This document shows positions 23,099-31,354 of a DNA stretch of 43,761 nt, piece by piece. The position numbers and the translations under genes are program-made. The DNA is from Sphingomonadales bacterium. Lineage in GTDB: Bacteria; Pseudomonadota; Alphaproteobacteria; Sphingomonadales; Sphingomonadaceae. Under the pieces are notes generated by a model that made no database searches, was not told the origin of the DNA, and saw nothing but the letters and a program-made list of their open reading frames with translations. The stretch covers positions 1 through 43,761 of the forward strand of contig JAGXTB010000022.1 in NCBI GenBank assembly GCA_018334165.1. The letters run 5' to 3'. The number at the start of each line of letters is the position of its first letter. Position 1 is the first letter of the stretch.

Positions 23099-23134
23099 AA
23101 GCTTAGGCCCCGCCGCTGCGGCGAGGGGCTGAAC

Positions 23135-24304
23135 TTGTTCAACTGGCGTTTCCTGCTGCCAATCGCGCTGGTGCTTTCCGGCGCCACCTCGCAGGCCACC
23201 AAGATACCGCCCGACAGGGTACTCCCCGCCGGTGTTGCTGACGCCCGGCTGGCCCCGGTTGCCTTGCTGGCCGACATCTCCTCGGGCCAAATCCTGTTCG
23301 CACGCGCGGCCGACAAGCGGATGCTGCCAGCCTCGATGACCAAGGCGATGACTGCACTGGTGGCGTTTGACCTGATCAAGCAGGGCAAGCTGAACGAGGA
23401 TGCAATCGTGACCGTCAGTCCCGCCGCTGCCCGCCTGGCGGGCAAGGGAACGACGCTCAACCTGCGCACCGGAGAGAAAGTGCGGCTTGGCGACCTGCTG
23501 ATGGGCACCACCATTGTGTCGGCCAACGATGCCGCAGTGGCTCTGGCTGAAGCTGCCCTCGGTTCCAGCGACACCTTCGTCCAGACGATGAACGCCTATG
23601 CCCAGGCGCTGGGGATGGGCGGCAGCCGCTTTGCCAGCGTCAACGGCCTGCCCGATGGCGGCAAGACCTATGTCACTGCCAACGACATGATCCGGCTGGC
23701 GACCGCGCTGGTGGCTGAGCATCCGGCGCTCTACCGCAAGTATTTCGGGCACAAGTCGATGATCTGGCGCGGCGGTCGCTACAACAGTCACGATCCCTTT
23801 GCCGGGGTGCTGCCCGGGGCCGACGGGATCAAGACCGGCCACACCCGTGAGGCCGGGTTCAATTTCCTCGGCGCTGTGGAGCGCGATGGGCGGCGGCTGG
23901 TCTTGGTGATCGGCGGCGCCCCGACCGAAGCAGCGCGGGCCGATGCCTCTCGCGGGTTGGCCGAATGGGGCTATCGCGCTTGGGACAGCCGGGCTTTTCT
24001 GACGCCCGGTTATGTCGTCGGCGCCGCAAAGGTGCAGGGTGGCGATGCGCGCGACGTACAGCTTACCGTGCCGCGTGCATTTGCACTGTCACAAGCCAAG
24101 GGTCAGGCATCTGAGGTCAGCGGGCGGATTGTCTATCAGGGACCGCTCAAGGCGCCGCTAGCCAAAGGACAACAAGTGGCGCGGCTGGAGATCACGATCC
24201 CCGGGCAGCCGGTTTATGCCTTGCCCTTGGTCACGGCAAAGGCTGTCGGCTCCGCCGGAACAATCGACAGGGTCATGGGCGGCCTGCTAGGGCTGCTGGA
24301 ATGA
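23135..24304 (+). CDS. D-alanyl-D-alanine carboxypeptidase (PBP5/6 type)
   Basis: Periplasmic serine DD-carboxypeptidase of 389 residues that trims terminal D-Ala from stem peptides. All three penicillin-binding motifs are present: S67-M-T-K70, S129-A-N and K233-T-G, with LADISSGQILFARAADKRML and VNGLPDGGKTYVTANDMIRL between. A C-terminal PBP5-associated domain follows (ARDVQLTVPRAFAL onward), with an amphipathic tail (GTIDRVMGGLLGLLE) likely to sit on the inner membrane. The start is a TTG at 23135 after GAGGGG, giving signal peptide MFNWRFLLPIALVLSGATSQ. Its stop overlaps the tmk ATG (ATGA), so it is coupled to tmk. Confidence 0.92.
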   Translation: MFNWRFLLPIALVLSGATSQATKIPPDRVLPAGVADARLAPVALLADISSGQILFARAADKRMLPASMTKAMTALVAFDLIKQGKLNEDAIVTVSPAAARLAGKGTTLNLRTGEKVRLGDLLMGTTIVSANDAAVALAEAALGSSDTFVQTMNAYAQALGMGGSRFASVNGLPDGGKTYVTANDMIRLATALVAEHPALYRKYFGHKSMIWRGGRYNSHDPFAGVLPGADGIKTGHTREAGFNFLGAVERDGRRLVLVIGGAPTEAARADASRGLAEWGYRAWDSRAFLTPGYVVGAAKVQGGDARDVQLTVPRAFALSQAKGQASEVSGRIVYQGPLKAPLAKGQQVARLEITIPGQPVYALPLVTAKAVGSAGTIDRVMGGLLGLLE

Positions 24305-24936
24305 CGCGCGGGAAATTCATAGCTTTCGAGGGCGGGGAAGGGGCGGGCAAGAGTACTCAGGCCCGGCTGCTCGCGGCGGAACTGGAGTCACGCGGCATCG
24401 CCTGCGTGGTTACGCGCGAACCCGGCGGCACGCCAGGCGCCGAAGCGATCCGCGCGCTGCTGCTGGGTACCGAAGGGGAAGGGTGGCATCCCCGCGCCGA
24501 AGCCCTGCTGTTCGCCGCCGCGCGATCCGATCATGTCGAGCGATTGATTGTGCCCGCTTTGGAGCGCGGCGAATGGGTAATCTGCGACCGCTTTGTCGAT
24601 TCGAGCCGGGCCTACCAGGGCGCGGCAGGGGGGCTATCGGATGAGGACGTGCTCGCCTTGCACAGCGTCGGCAGCCAGGCCTTGCTGCCTGACCTGACGC
24701 TGTTGATCGAAGTCTCGCCCGAGGTGGCTAAGGCCCGCGCCCATGCCCGCGACCTCGGTTCACCCGACCGGATCGGCGGGCGCGATGCAGCCTATCATGC
24801 CCGTGTCGCGGCGGCTTTTTCCGCCTTGGCAGACGCCGAACCCGCGCGCTTTGCGCGGATCGACGGCAATGGCGATGCCGAGGGCGTGTTTGGTGACATC
24901 CTGGGCACGCTCCAGTCACACTTTGGTGCGCTTTGA
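24301..24936 (+). CDS. tmk: Thymidylate kinase
   Basis: Phosphorylates dTMP to dTDP with ATP, in the cytoplasm. The 211-residue protein has P-loop FEGGEGAGKSTQ, the dTMP-site motif VTREPGGTPGAEAIRALLL, DRFVDSSRAYQGAAGG, and LLIEVSPEVAKARAHAR before the lid. In the segment usually written DR(F/I)E it reads DRIGGRDAAYH, so the Glu is replaced by Gly. This may be a lineage variant. The start overlaps the carboxypeptidase stop and its TGA overlaps the holB TTG start, making a tightly coupled run. Confidence 0.95.
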   Translation: MTRGKFIAFEGGEGAGKSTQARLLAAELESRGIACVVTREPGGTPGAEAIRALLLGTEGEGWHPRAEALLFAAARSDHVERLIVPALERGEWVICDRFVDSSRAYQGAAGGLSDEDVLALHSVGSQALLPDLTLLIEVSPEVAKARAHARDLGSPDRIGGRDAAYHARVAAAFSALADAEPARFARIDGNGDAEGVFGDILGTLQSHFGAL

Positions 24937-25892
24937 AGTCGCTCCACGGCCACGATGAGGCATGGCGTGAGTGGCGCGCTGCCAGCGGCTCCGCGCGGAT
25001 GCACCATGCGTGGATCCTCTCAGGCGTCAAAGGCCTCGGTAAAGGCCTGTTTGCCCGCGCCGCCGCCGCTCAGCTGGTTGCCGAGGAGGGCGTCAGGCAG
25101 CCGGAGGGCGCGGCCCATCCGGACGTGCTGGTGCTCGATCACTTGCCGCTCAACGATGCTGAAGAAGAAAAGAAGGCCGAAGGCAAACCCTTCCAGGTCA
25201 AACGCAATATCACCGTTGACCAGATCCGCCGGATGCAGGCCCGGCTGACCACGCGGCCGACACTCGGCAACCGCCGGGTGGTGATCATCGATCCCGCCGA
25301 CGACATGGAAAAAGGCGCGGTCAACGCGCTGCTCAAGAGCCTTGAGGAACCGCCGGCCGGAACCTATTTCATCCTCGTCGCGCACCGGCTCGGGCGGCTG
25401 CTCCCGACGATCCGCTCGCGCTGCCGGATCATGCGGTTCAGTCCGCTCAATGCCGATGAAATAGACGAAATCCTGCGCCGCGAGGAGCCTCAGGCCAATG
25501 CCGAAACCCGCGCCGCAGCGATCGCCGCAGCCGATGGTTCGCCCGGTGCGGCCATCGAATTCGTCGAACAGGACCTCGGCAAGCTCCACATCTTGATGCA
25601 GCGGCTGATCAATGAGGGCGACGAACACTTCGCCTTGCGCGGCGCGCTGGCTGAAGAGATCGGCGCCCGGCCTGACCGCGACCGCCAGCTTGCCGCGCTC
25701 GATCTCGCTCGCGCGGTCGTCTCCGCCGAACTGGGCAAGGACCGTGACCGCGATACCCGCGCGATTGCGGTGCATGGCGAACTGGTCAAGCTGGCCGGGC
25801 AACTGCCGACCTACAACTTCGACCCCGGCCTGGTTGCGATGGAACTGGGGGCCTTGCTGGCCTCGCTCGCCATGCCTAGAGAGGCCGCTTGA
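24933..25892 (+). CDS. holB: DNA polymerase III delta' subunit
   Basis: Clamp-loader subunit of 319 residues that helps open the beta clamp. It has a degenerate P-loop, GVKGLGKGLFA, as expected for delta', which does not hydrolyse ATP. ITVDQIRRMQARLTTRPTLG and VVIIDPADDMEKGAVNALLK correspond to the AAA+ Walker B region. The SRC arginine-finger motif is in TIRSRCRIMRFSPL. The start is TTG 24933, overlapping the tmk stop. The C-terminal helical collar domain is intact (LDLARAVVSAELGKDRDRD). metG follows after 28 bases. The tmk-holB-metG-tatD order is a conserved bacterial cluster. Confidence 0.92.
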   Translation: MKSLHGHDEAWREWRAASGSARMHHAWILSGVKGLGKGLFARAAAAQLVAEEGVRQPEGAAHPDVLVLDHLPLNDAEEEKKAEGKPFQVKRNITVDQIRRMQARLTTRPTLGNRRVVIIDPADDMEKGAVNALLKSLEEPPAGTYFILVAHRLGRLLPTIRSRCRIMRFSPLNADEIDEILRREEPQANAETRAAAIAAADGSPGAAIEFVEQDLGKLHILMQRLINEGDEHFALRGALAEEIGARPDRDRQLAALDLARAVVSAELGKDRDRDTRAIAVHGELVKLAGQLPTYNFDPGLVAMELGALLASLAMPREAA

Positions 25893-25920
25893 CCTCGTTT
25901 CAGAAAGTCCAGACCCGGCC

Positions 25921-27480
25921 ATGGCCGAAAAATACTACATAACCACCGCGATTTCGTACCCCAACGGACGCCCGCACATCGGCCACGCTTATGAAGCGAT
26001 CGCCGCCGACGTGATCGCGCGCCATCAGCGGATGCAGGGCAAGGACGTGCGGTTCCAGACCGGGACCGACGAACACGGGCTGAAGATGGCCCAGAAGGCC
26101 CGCGAGCTGGGAGTGACACCGACAGCACTTGCCGATGAAATGACTCAATATTTCATTGATATGTGCGATGGTCTGAATGTGTCTTATGATGTTTTCCAGC
26201 GCACCACCGAGCCGCTCCATCACCTGGCCAGCCAGGAGCTGTGGCGGCGCATGGAGGCCAATGGCGACCTTTACCTCGATCGCTACGAAGGCTGGTACTC
26301 GGTCCGCGATGAGGCCTACTACGACGAAAGTGAGCTGATCGAAGGGGAGGGAGGCGAAAAGCTCTCCCCGCAAGGCACTCCGGTGGAGTGGACAGTCGAG
26401 GAATCGTGGTTTTTTCGGCTGTCGAAGTATGCGGAGCCGCTGCTGAAGCTCTACAGCGAGCAGCCCAATTTCATCCGGCCCGAAAGCCGCCGCAACGAGA
26501 TCATGCGCTTCGTTGAGGGCGGTCTGCGCGATCTGTCGGTCAGCCGCACCAGTTTCGACTGGGGGGTCAAGGTGCCTGGCAGCGAACAGCACGTCATGTA
26601 CGTCTGGGTCGATGCGCTGACCAATTACATTACCGGCCTCGGTTTTCCGGATGAACAGGGCGATTTCGCGAAGTACTGGCCGGCCGATCTGCACCTGATC
26701 GGCAAGGACATCACCCGCTTCCACACCATCTACTGGCCGGCCTTCCTGTGGAGCGCCGGGATCGCCATTCCGGAGCACGTGTTCAGCCACGGTTTCCTGC
26801 TCAATCGCGGACTCAAGGAATCAAAATCGCTGGGCAATGTCACCGACCCGATGGACCTGGCCGAACGCTTCGGGGTGGACGTGCTGCGCTATTTCCTGAT
26901 GCGCGAAGTTGCATTCGGGCAGGATGGCAGTTATTCGCCCGAAGCGATTGTAATGCGTGGAAATACTGAGCTTGGAAATGCCTTCGGCAACCTTGTCCAG
27001 CGCACGCTGAGCTTCATTGCCAAGAACCTTGAATGGCTGCCCCAGATCGGCGGGCATGACGCGGCTGACAGCGCCTTGTTCGAAGTGGTTGGCAACGCGG
27101 TGCAGAAGGCTGTTCCAGCAGCATTTGACGACCTGGCCCTGCAACAGGGGATCGACGCCTGGCTGCAGGCGGTCTTTGCCTGCAACGCCTATATCGACGA
27201 ACAGGCGCCGTGGACCCTGCGAAAGACCGATCCTGAACGGATGGAAACCGTGCTGGCCACGCTTTACATCTGCATTGCACAGCTTGCGGTGGGCATCCGC
27301 GCGGTCACGCCGACAAAGGCCGACGCCTTGCTCGACATGATGGGCATTCCAGTAGAAAACCGGACATATCAGGAGATTGGCGCGCACTGGTACTCGCCGC
27401 TGGCCGAAAGCGAGTTCAATCTCGCCGCGCCGAGCCCGTTGTTCCCCCGCCTGGAACTGCCGCCAGAAGACGCCGCCTGA
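25921..27480 (+). CDS. metG: Methionyl-tRNA synthetase with a variant KMSKS loop
   Basis: Class I synthetase of 519 residues that charges tRNA-Met and the initiator tRNA. The HIGH motif is in NGRPHIGHAYE. TGTDEHGLKMAQKA, the connective domain, EQHVMYVWVDALTNYITG and GKDITRFHTIYWPAFLWSAG are all present. The signature loop normally written KMSKS reads K299-E-S-K-S303 (LKESKSLGN). The second Lys and both Ser are kept, but Met is replaced by Glu and the Glu before it by Leu. The anticodon helix bundle is intact (NTELGNAFGNLVQRTLSFIA). The start ATG 25921 is set by homology. The stop overlaps the tatD ATG (TGATG). Confidence 0.95.
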   Translation: MAEKYYITTAISYPNGRPHIGHAYEAIAADVIARHQRMQGKDVRFQTGTDEHGLKMAQKARELGVTPTALADEMTQYFIDMCDGLNVSYDVFQRTTEPLHHLASQELWRRMEANGDLYLDRYEGWYSVRDEAYYDESELIEGEGGEKLSPQGTPVEWTVEESWFFRLSKYAEPLLKLYSEQPNFIRPESRRNEIMRFVEGGLRDLSVSRTSFDWGVKVPGSEQHVMYVWVDALTNYITGLGFPDEQGDFAKYWPADLHLIGKDITRFHTIYWPAFLWSAGIAIPEHVFSHGFLLNRGLKESKSLGNVTDPMDLAERFGVDVLRYFLMREVAFGQDGSYSPEAIVMRGNTELGNAFGNLVQRTLSFIAKNLEWLPQIGGHDAADSALFEVVGNAVQKAVPAAFDDLALQQGIDAWLQAVFACNAYIDEQAPWTLRKTDPERMETVLATLYICIAQLAVGIRAVTPTKADALLDMMGIPVENRTYQEIGAHWYSPLAESEFNLAAPSPLFPRLELPPEDAA

Positions 27481-28256
27481 TGCTGATCGATTCGCACTGC
27501 CACCTGGAATACAAGGGCCTGGTCGAGGACCAGCAGGGCGTGCTGGCTCGTGCCCGCGAGGCTGGCATCGGCGGTTTTCTGTCGATTTCGACCCGTCAGC
27601 GCGAGTGGGAGCAAGTGATCGGCACTGCCGAGCGTGAGGCCGATGTCTGGGCCTCGGTCGGGATCCACCCGCACGAGGCCGATGGCCATGCCGATATGGG
27701 TGAGGGCGCCCTGCTCGAAGTGGCCGCGCACCCACGGGTGATCGCGATCGGCGAGACGGGGCTTGACTACTACTACGATCATTCCGAGCGCGAGACGCAG
27801 AAAGCTTTGTTCCGGCGGCATATTTCGGTCGCGCGCGAAACGGGCCTGCCGATCATCATCCACACCCGCGATGCCGAGGATGAAACCGCTGCGATCCTGG
27901 CCGAGGAGATGGAGCAGGGGGCCTATCCGGCCTTGATCCATTGCTTCACCGCTTCGGCCGATTTTGCCCGCAAGGTGCTCGATCTGGGGCTCACGATCTC
28001 GCTTTCGGGCATCGTGACGTTCAAGAATGCCAAGGACTTGCAGGCGGTTGCCGCAGAACTGCCCGAAGATCGGATCCTGGTCGAAACCGACGCGCCGTTC
28101 CTGGCCCCGGTGCCGCACCGCGGGAGAGTCTGCGAGCCGGCCTTTACCGCCGATACCGCGCGGTTCGTGGCGGGACTGCGCGGCGTTTCGCCTGAGGCGC
28201 TGGCCGAAACCACGACCCGCAACTTTGCGCGGTTGTTCACGAAAGCGGGTCTGTGA
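27480..28256 (+). CDS. TatD family metal-dependent hydrolase
   Basis: TIM-barrel metal-dependent deoxyribonuclease-like hydrolase of 258 residues, cytoplasmic. Metal ligands appear in order: HCH in LIDSHCHLEY, Glu in IGETGLDYYYD, His in PIIIHTRDAEDE, His in ALIHCFTAS, Asp in VETDAPFLAPVP. The RGRVCEPAF segment after the Asp is typical of the YcfH/TatD subgroup. Its ATG overlaps the metG stop by one base and its TGA overlaps the GTG start of the next gene, so metG, this gene and the metallo-hydrolase are translationally linked. Relatives have roles in DNA repair and D-Tyr-tRNA quality control; which applies here is not shown. Confidence 0.92.
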   Translation: MLIDSHCHLEYKGLVEDQQGVLARAREAGIGGFLSISTRQREWEQVIGTAEREADVWASVGIHPHEADGHADMGEGALLEVAAHPRVIAIGETGLDYYYDHSERETQKALFRRHISVARETGLPIIIHTRDAEDETAAILAEEMEQGAYPALIHCFTASADFARKVLDLGLTISLSGIVTFKNAKDLQAVAAELPEDRILVETDAPFLAPVPHRGRVCEPAFTADTARFVAGLRGVSPEALAETTTRNFARLFTKAGL

Positions 28257-29023
28257 AAGTCCTGATCCTGGGCAGCGGCACTTCGACAGGGGTTCCCAGG
28301 GTCGGCAACGATTGGGGCCAATGCGACCCTGCGGAGCCCAAAAACCGCCGCTCGCGCGTCTCGATCATGGTCGAGAACGACGAAGGCAAGCGGCTGCTGG
28401 TCGATACCTCGACTGATCTGCGGATGCAGCTGCTCACCCAGGAAATCGACCGGATCGATGCGGTGTTCTGGACCCATGAACATGCCGACCACTGCCACGG
28501 GATCGATGATCTACGGGTGCTGCGCTATGGCCGTGCCGGGCCGATCCCGGGCTTTGCGCAGAGCGAAATCGCCCGGATCCTGCGCGCGCGGTTTGGTTAT
28601 GTCTTTGCCGGACAGCACGGTTATCCGACATTGATCGAACTCGATACGCTGGACCGGATACGGATGTGCGCCGGGTTTGGCGTGCGCCACTGCCAGATGC
28701 CGCATGGGCCGTCTGAAACGACCGGGTATCGGTTCGATTATGACGGTAAATCTATTGCTTACGCGACAGACTTCAGTGCGATTACGCGCGAAATGGTCGA
28801 TCTGTTCGACGGCGTCGATGTGCTGGTCAGCGATTGCCTGCGCCGCGATCCGCATCCAACGCATGCACATCTGGCCATGGCGCTGGAGCTGATCGAGGCC
28901 TGCCGGGCGCGCAAGGGCGTGTTGACGCATCTCGACAAGAGCCTCGATTATGCCACCTTGCAGGCAGAAGTACCGCCGCATGTGCTGGTGGGCTATGATG
29001 GTTTGGAGGTTTCGGCATGCTAA
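28253..29023 (+). CDS. MBL-fold metal-dependent hydrolase (PhnP-like)
   Basis: Metallo-beta-lactamase-fold protein of 256 residues. The start is GTG 28253, overlapping the tatD stop. The N-terminus KVLILGSGTSTGVPRVGNDW and the metal motif HEHADH (in FWTHEHADHCHGIDDLRVLR) match the PhnP-type phosphodiesterase group. IAYATDFSAI supplies a further metal-ligand Asp, and LTHLDKSLDY the last His. It has CDP in the position where PhnP relatives have a Cys-rich zinc loop. No phosphonate genes are nearby; in this context it is usually an uncharacterised housekeeping hydrolase. It overlaps the next small gene by 7 bases. Confidence 0.88.
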   Translation: MKVLILGSGTSTGVPRVGNDWGQCDPAEPKNRRSRVSIMVENDEGKRLLVDTSTDLRMQLLTQEIDRIDAVFWTHEHADHCHGIDDLRVLRYGRAGPIPGFAQSEIARILRARFGYVFAGQHGYPTLIELDTLDRIRMCAGFGVRHCQMPHGPSETTGYRFDYDGKSIAYATDFSAITREMVDLFDGVDVLVSDCLRRDPHPTHAHLAMALELIEACRARKGVLTHLDKSLDYATLQAEVPPHVLVGYDGLEVSAC

Positions 29024-29202
29024 CGACCGCCGCAGTTGTCTCGTTGATCGCGTCACTGGGTTGGCTGGTGCTCAACTGGCAAGCTTACAAGTCTGATGCG
29101 CGCGCGGCTGGGTGGAGTCGGTCGACTCAATTCCAGATGGTCTTGATCTGGGTCGCAATCATTGCCGGGTTGGCGCTGATTTTGGACCGGTTTTGGCTGT
29201 GA
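29017..29202 (+). CDS. Small two-helix membrane protein
   Basis: Protein of 61 residues with two hydrophobic segments, TAAVVSLIASLGWLVLNWQA and FQMVLIWVAIIAGLALILDR, joined by a basic loop (KSDARAAGWSRS), which predicts a hairpin in the inner membrane. Its ATG lies inside the end of the metallo-hydrolase gene (TTCGGCATGC, 7-base overlap), suggesting translational coupling. No family is recognised. Reality is supported by the membrane topology, the overlap pattern and the lack of a competing frame. Confidence 0.65.
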   Translation: MLTTAAVVSLIASLGWLVLNWQAYKSDARAAGWSRSTQFQMVLIWVAIIAGLALILDRFWL

Positions 29203-29232
29203 GGGACCTCGCGGGCCTCGATATCATTTAAC

Positions 29233-29246
29233 ATAATATATATTAT
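29233..29246. promoter_or_regulatory. AT-rich palindrome upstream of mazG
   Basis: ATAATATATATTAT is a perfect 14-base palindrome in a short A+T-rich stretch (about 29220-29255) just before mazG, in an otherwise G+C-rich region. It is 9 bases from the ATG, so it covers the expected ribosome-binding site. It may be a promoter -10 region, an operator, or both. Confidence 0.4.
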
Positions 29247-29255
29247 CATTCTGAT

Positions 29256-30050
29256 ATGTCCGAACCAGCAATAGCCCCTCTCAGCCGCCTCCTCGCGATC
29301 ATGGCCCGCTTGCGCGATCCGCAGCGCGGCTGCGAATGGGATCTTGCGCAAAGCTTCGCCACGATCGCGCCGTACACGATCGAGGAAGCTTACGAAGTGA
29401 CCGACGCAATCGAACGCGGCGACATGGCGGCGCTCAAGGACGAACTTGGCGACTTGCTGCTCCAGATCGTGTTCCACGCGCGGATCGCCGAGGAAGCCGG
29501 CCTGTTTGCTTTCGCAGACGTGGCCGATGCAATTTCAGCCAAAATGGAAGCGCGCCATCCGCACATTTTCGGCGATGCGCCCGATCTCGGCCAAAGCCGC
29601 GAGGAACGCTGGGAGAAGCTCAAGGCCGACGAACGCGCAGCCAAAGGCGCCGCCAGCGCACTAGACGGGGTCGCCCTCGCCCTTCCAGCCTTGATGCGCG
29701 CCGAGAAACTGCAGAAGCGCGCGGCGCGCCACGGGTTTGACTGGCCCGATACGATCGGCCCGGCAGCAAAGGTTTATGAGGAGGTCGAAGAGCTTGCCGT
29801 CGCCGGAACAGATGCGGAACGCGTTGAAGAAGCCGGAGACTTGCTGTTCGCCGCAGTCAATCTGGTGCGCGCCCACGGGATTGCCCCCGAAGATGCCCTG
29901 CGCGCCGCCAATCTCAAATTCGAACGCCGGTTCAGGGCAATGGAAGCTCTGGCAGCGAACCGCGGAGAGGATTTCGCCGCCCTGACGCTCGACCAGCAGG
30001 AAGAGCTGTGGCAATCGGTCAAAGGTTCAGAGCCGCGAAAAGCGCCCTAA
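29256..30050 (+). CDS. mazG: Nucleoside triphosphate pyrophosphohydrolase MazG
   Basis: Hydrolyses NTPs and dNTPs to monophosphates, removing abnormal nucleotides and, in E. coli, lowering ppGpp. The 264-residue protein has two MazG repeats. The first is at about residues 25-100: GCEWDLAQSF, YTIEEAYEVTDAIERGD, KDELGDLLLQIVFHARIAEE. The second is at about 165-240: GFDWPD, KVYEEVEELAVAGTDAERVE, EAGDLLFAAVNLVRAHG, LRAANLKFERRF. The EExxE...ExxD metal ligands are kept in both. It is convergent with hflX and the coding ends overlap by 24 bases. Confidence 0.94.
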   Translation: MSEPAIAPLSRLLAIMARLRDPQRGCEWDLAQSFATIAPYTIEEAYEVTDAIERGDMAALKDELGDLLLQIVFHARIAEEAGLFAFADVADAISAKMEARHPHIFGDAPDLGQSREERWEKLKADERAAKGAASALDGVALALPALMRAEKLQKRAARHGFDWPDTIGPAAKVYEEVEELAVAGTDAERVEEAGDLLFAAVNLVRAHGIAPEDALRAANLKFERRFRAMEALAANRGEDFAALTLDQQEELWQSVKGSEPRKAP

Positions 30051-31301
30051 CTCACGCGGTTCCAACCGAACTTCAAGCCGCCGCAGCGGACCGCGTTCGT
30101 CTTCTCCGGCCTCCGCTTCGCTCACTACCTCGCCGTGCGCATGCAGCCACGCCAGCCGCTGACCATCGCTGACCGGCAGGACAAAACTGTGCAGCCGCGC
30201 GCCCTGAGTGAGCAACCTGCTGACCGCTTCGAGCAATTCAGGGCAGCCCTCCCCGGTCAAGGCGGAGACCGGCACGATCACTTCGTCCGGGTGCGCGGCG
30301 ACTTGCTCTTTCAGCTCGGCCGCACGATCTTCGTCGAGCAGGTCCCACTTGTTCCAGGCCTCGACAATCGGCACGCTCGGTGTTGCGCCTTCGTCTTCAA
30401 TCAGGCCCAGTTCGCCCAGCACCTCAAGCACCATCCGCCTTTGCGCGGCGGTGTCGGGATTGGCGATATCGCGGACGTGGACCACCACGTCGGCGGCAGT
30501 GACTTCTTCCAGCGTGGCGCGAAAGGCTGCCACCAACTGCGTCGGCAGGTCGGAAATGAACCCCACAGTGTCCGACAGGATCGCCTTGTCCACCCCCGGC
30601 AAACGGATCCTCCGCATGGTCGGATCGAGCGTGGCGAACAGCAGGTCCTCGGCCATCACCCCGGCCCCGGTCAGGCGGTTGAACAGCGTGCTTTTTCCGG
30701 CATTGGTATAGCCCACCAGCGCGATCACCGGCCAGGGTGCCTTTTCGCGGCGGCTGCGGTGGAGCCCACGGGTTCGGCGGACCTGCTCAAGCTCGCGGCG
30801 CAACTTCGCCATGCGGTCACGGATAAGGCGGCGGTCGGCTTCGATCTGGGTTTCGCCCGGGCCGCCGAGGAAGCCGAAGCCGCCGCGCTGGCGTTCCAAG
30901 TGGGTCCAACTGCGCACCAGCCGCCCGGCCTGGTAATCGAGGTGGGCGAGTTCAACCTGCAAGCGCCCTTCGGCGGTCGCGGCGCGTTCGCCGAAGATCT
31001 CCAGGATCAGGCCGGTCCGGTCGATCACCTTGCGCTTGAGCTTTTCCTCCAAATTGCGCTGCTGGATCGCGCTGAGCGAGCCATCGACGATCACCAGGTC
31101 GGCCTCGCCCATGTTGCAAGCGACGTCGATGTTCTGGATCTGCCCTTCGCCGAACAGCGTGCCGGCGCGTGCCTCGCGGATCGGGATGGCAAAGGCATCG
31201 GTCACGACCAGTCCGATTGCCAGCGCCAGGCCCTTTGCCTCTTCAAGCCGGGCAGCAGTATCGACCCCTGCCCCGCCCTTCACCCGGAACTCCGGATACA
31301 C
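30027..31301 (-). CDS. hflX: Ribosome-associated GTPase HflX (N-terminus probably extends upstream)
   Basis: GTPase that binds 50S subunits and splits stalled or heat-stressed ribosomes. From GTG 31301 it has 424 residues: glycine-rich N-terminal domain (LFGEGQIQNIDV), the HflX helix GGPGETQIEADRRLIRDR, and G motifs G1 VGYTNAGKST, G3 DTVGFISDLP and G4 NKWD. The frame stays open upstream for 19 more codons (GEETDGEVTRGARAVVVYPE) to a CTG at 31358 that overlaps the hfq TGA, and this extension looks like the normal HflX N-terminus. Thus the real start may be a non-standard CTG coupled to hfq. The 3' end overlaps mazG by 24 bases. Confidence 0.93.
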   Translation of the reverse strand: MYPEFRVKGGAGVDTAARLEEAKGLALAIGLVVTDAFAIPIREARAGTLFGEGQIQNIDVACNMGEADLVIVDGSLSAIQQRNLEEKLKRKVIDRTGLILEIFGERAATAEGRLQVELAHLDYQAGRLVRSWTHLERQRGGFGFLGGPGETQIEADRRLIRDRMAKLRRELEQVRRTRGLHRSRREKAPWPVIALVGYTNAGKSTLFNRLTGAGVMAEDLLFATLDPTMRRIRLPGVDKAILSDTVGFISDLPTQLVAAFRATLEEVTAADVVVHVRDIANPDTAAQRRMVLEVLGELGLIEDEGATPSVPIVEAWNKWDLLDEDRAAELKEQVAAHPDEVIVPVSALTGEGCPELLEAVSRLLTQGARLHSFVLPVSDGQRLAWLHAHGEVVSEAEAGEDERGPLRRLEVRLEPRELGRFSRL

Positions 31302-31354
31302 GACAACAGCCCGCGCGCCGCGGGTTACCTCGCCATCGGTTTCTTCGCCAAAGA

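Noticed and set aside
23101-23134. An ATG start for the D-Ala carboxypeptidase instead of TTG
   Set aside because: No ATG exists before the signal peptide, and TTG 23135 has GAGGGG at the right distance.
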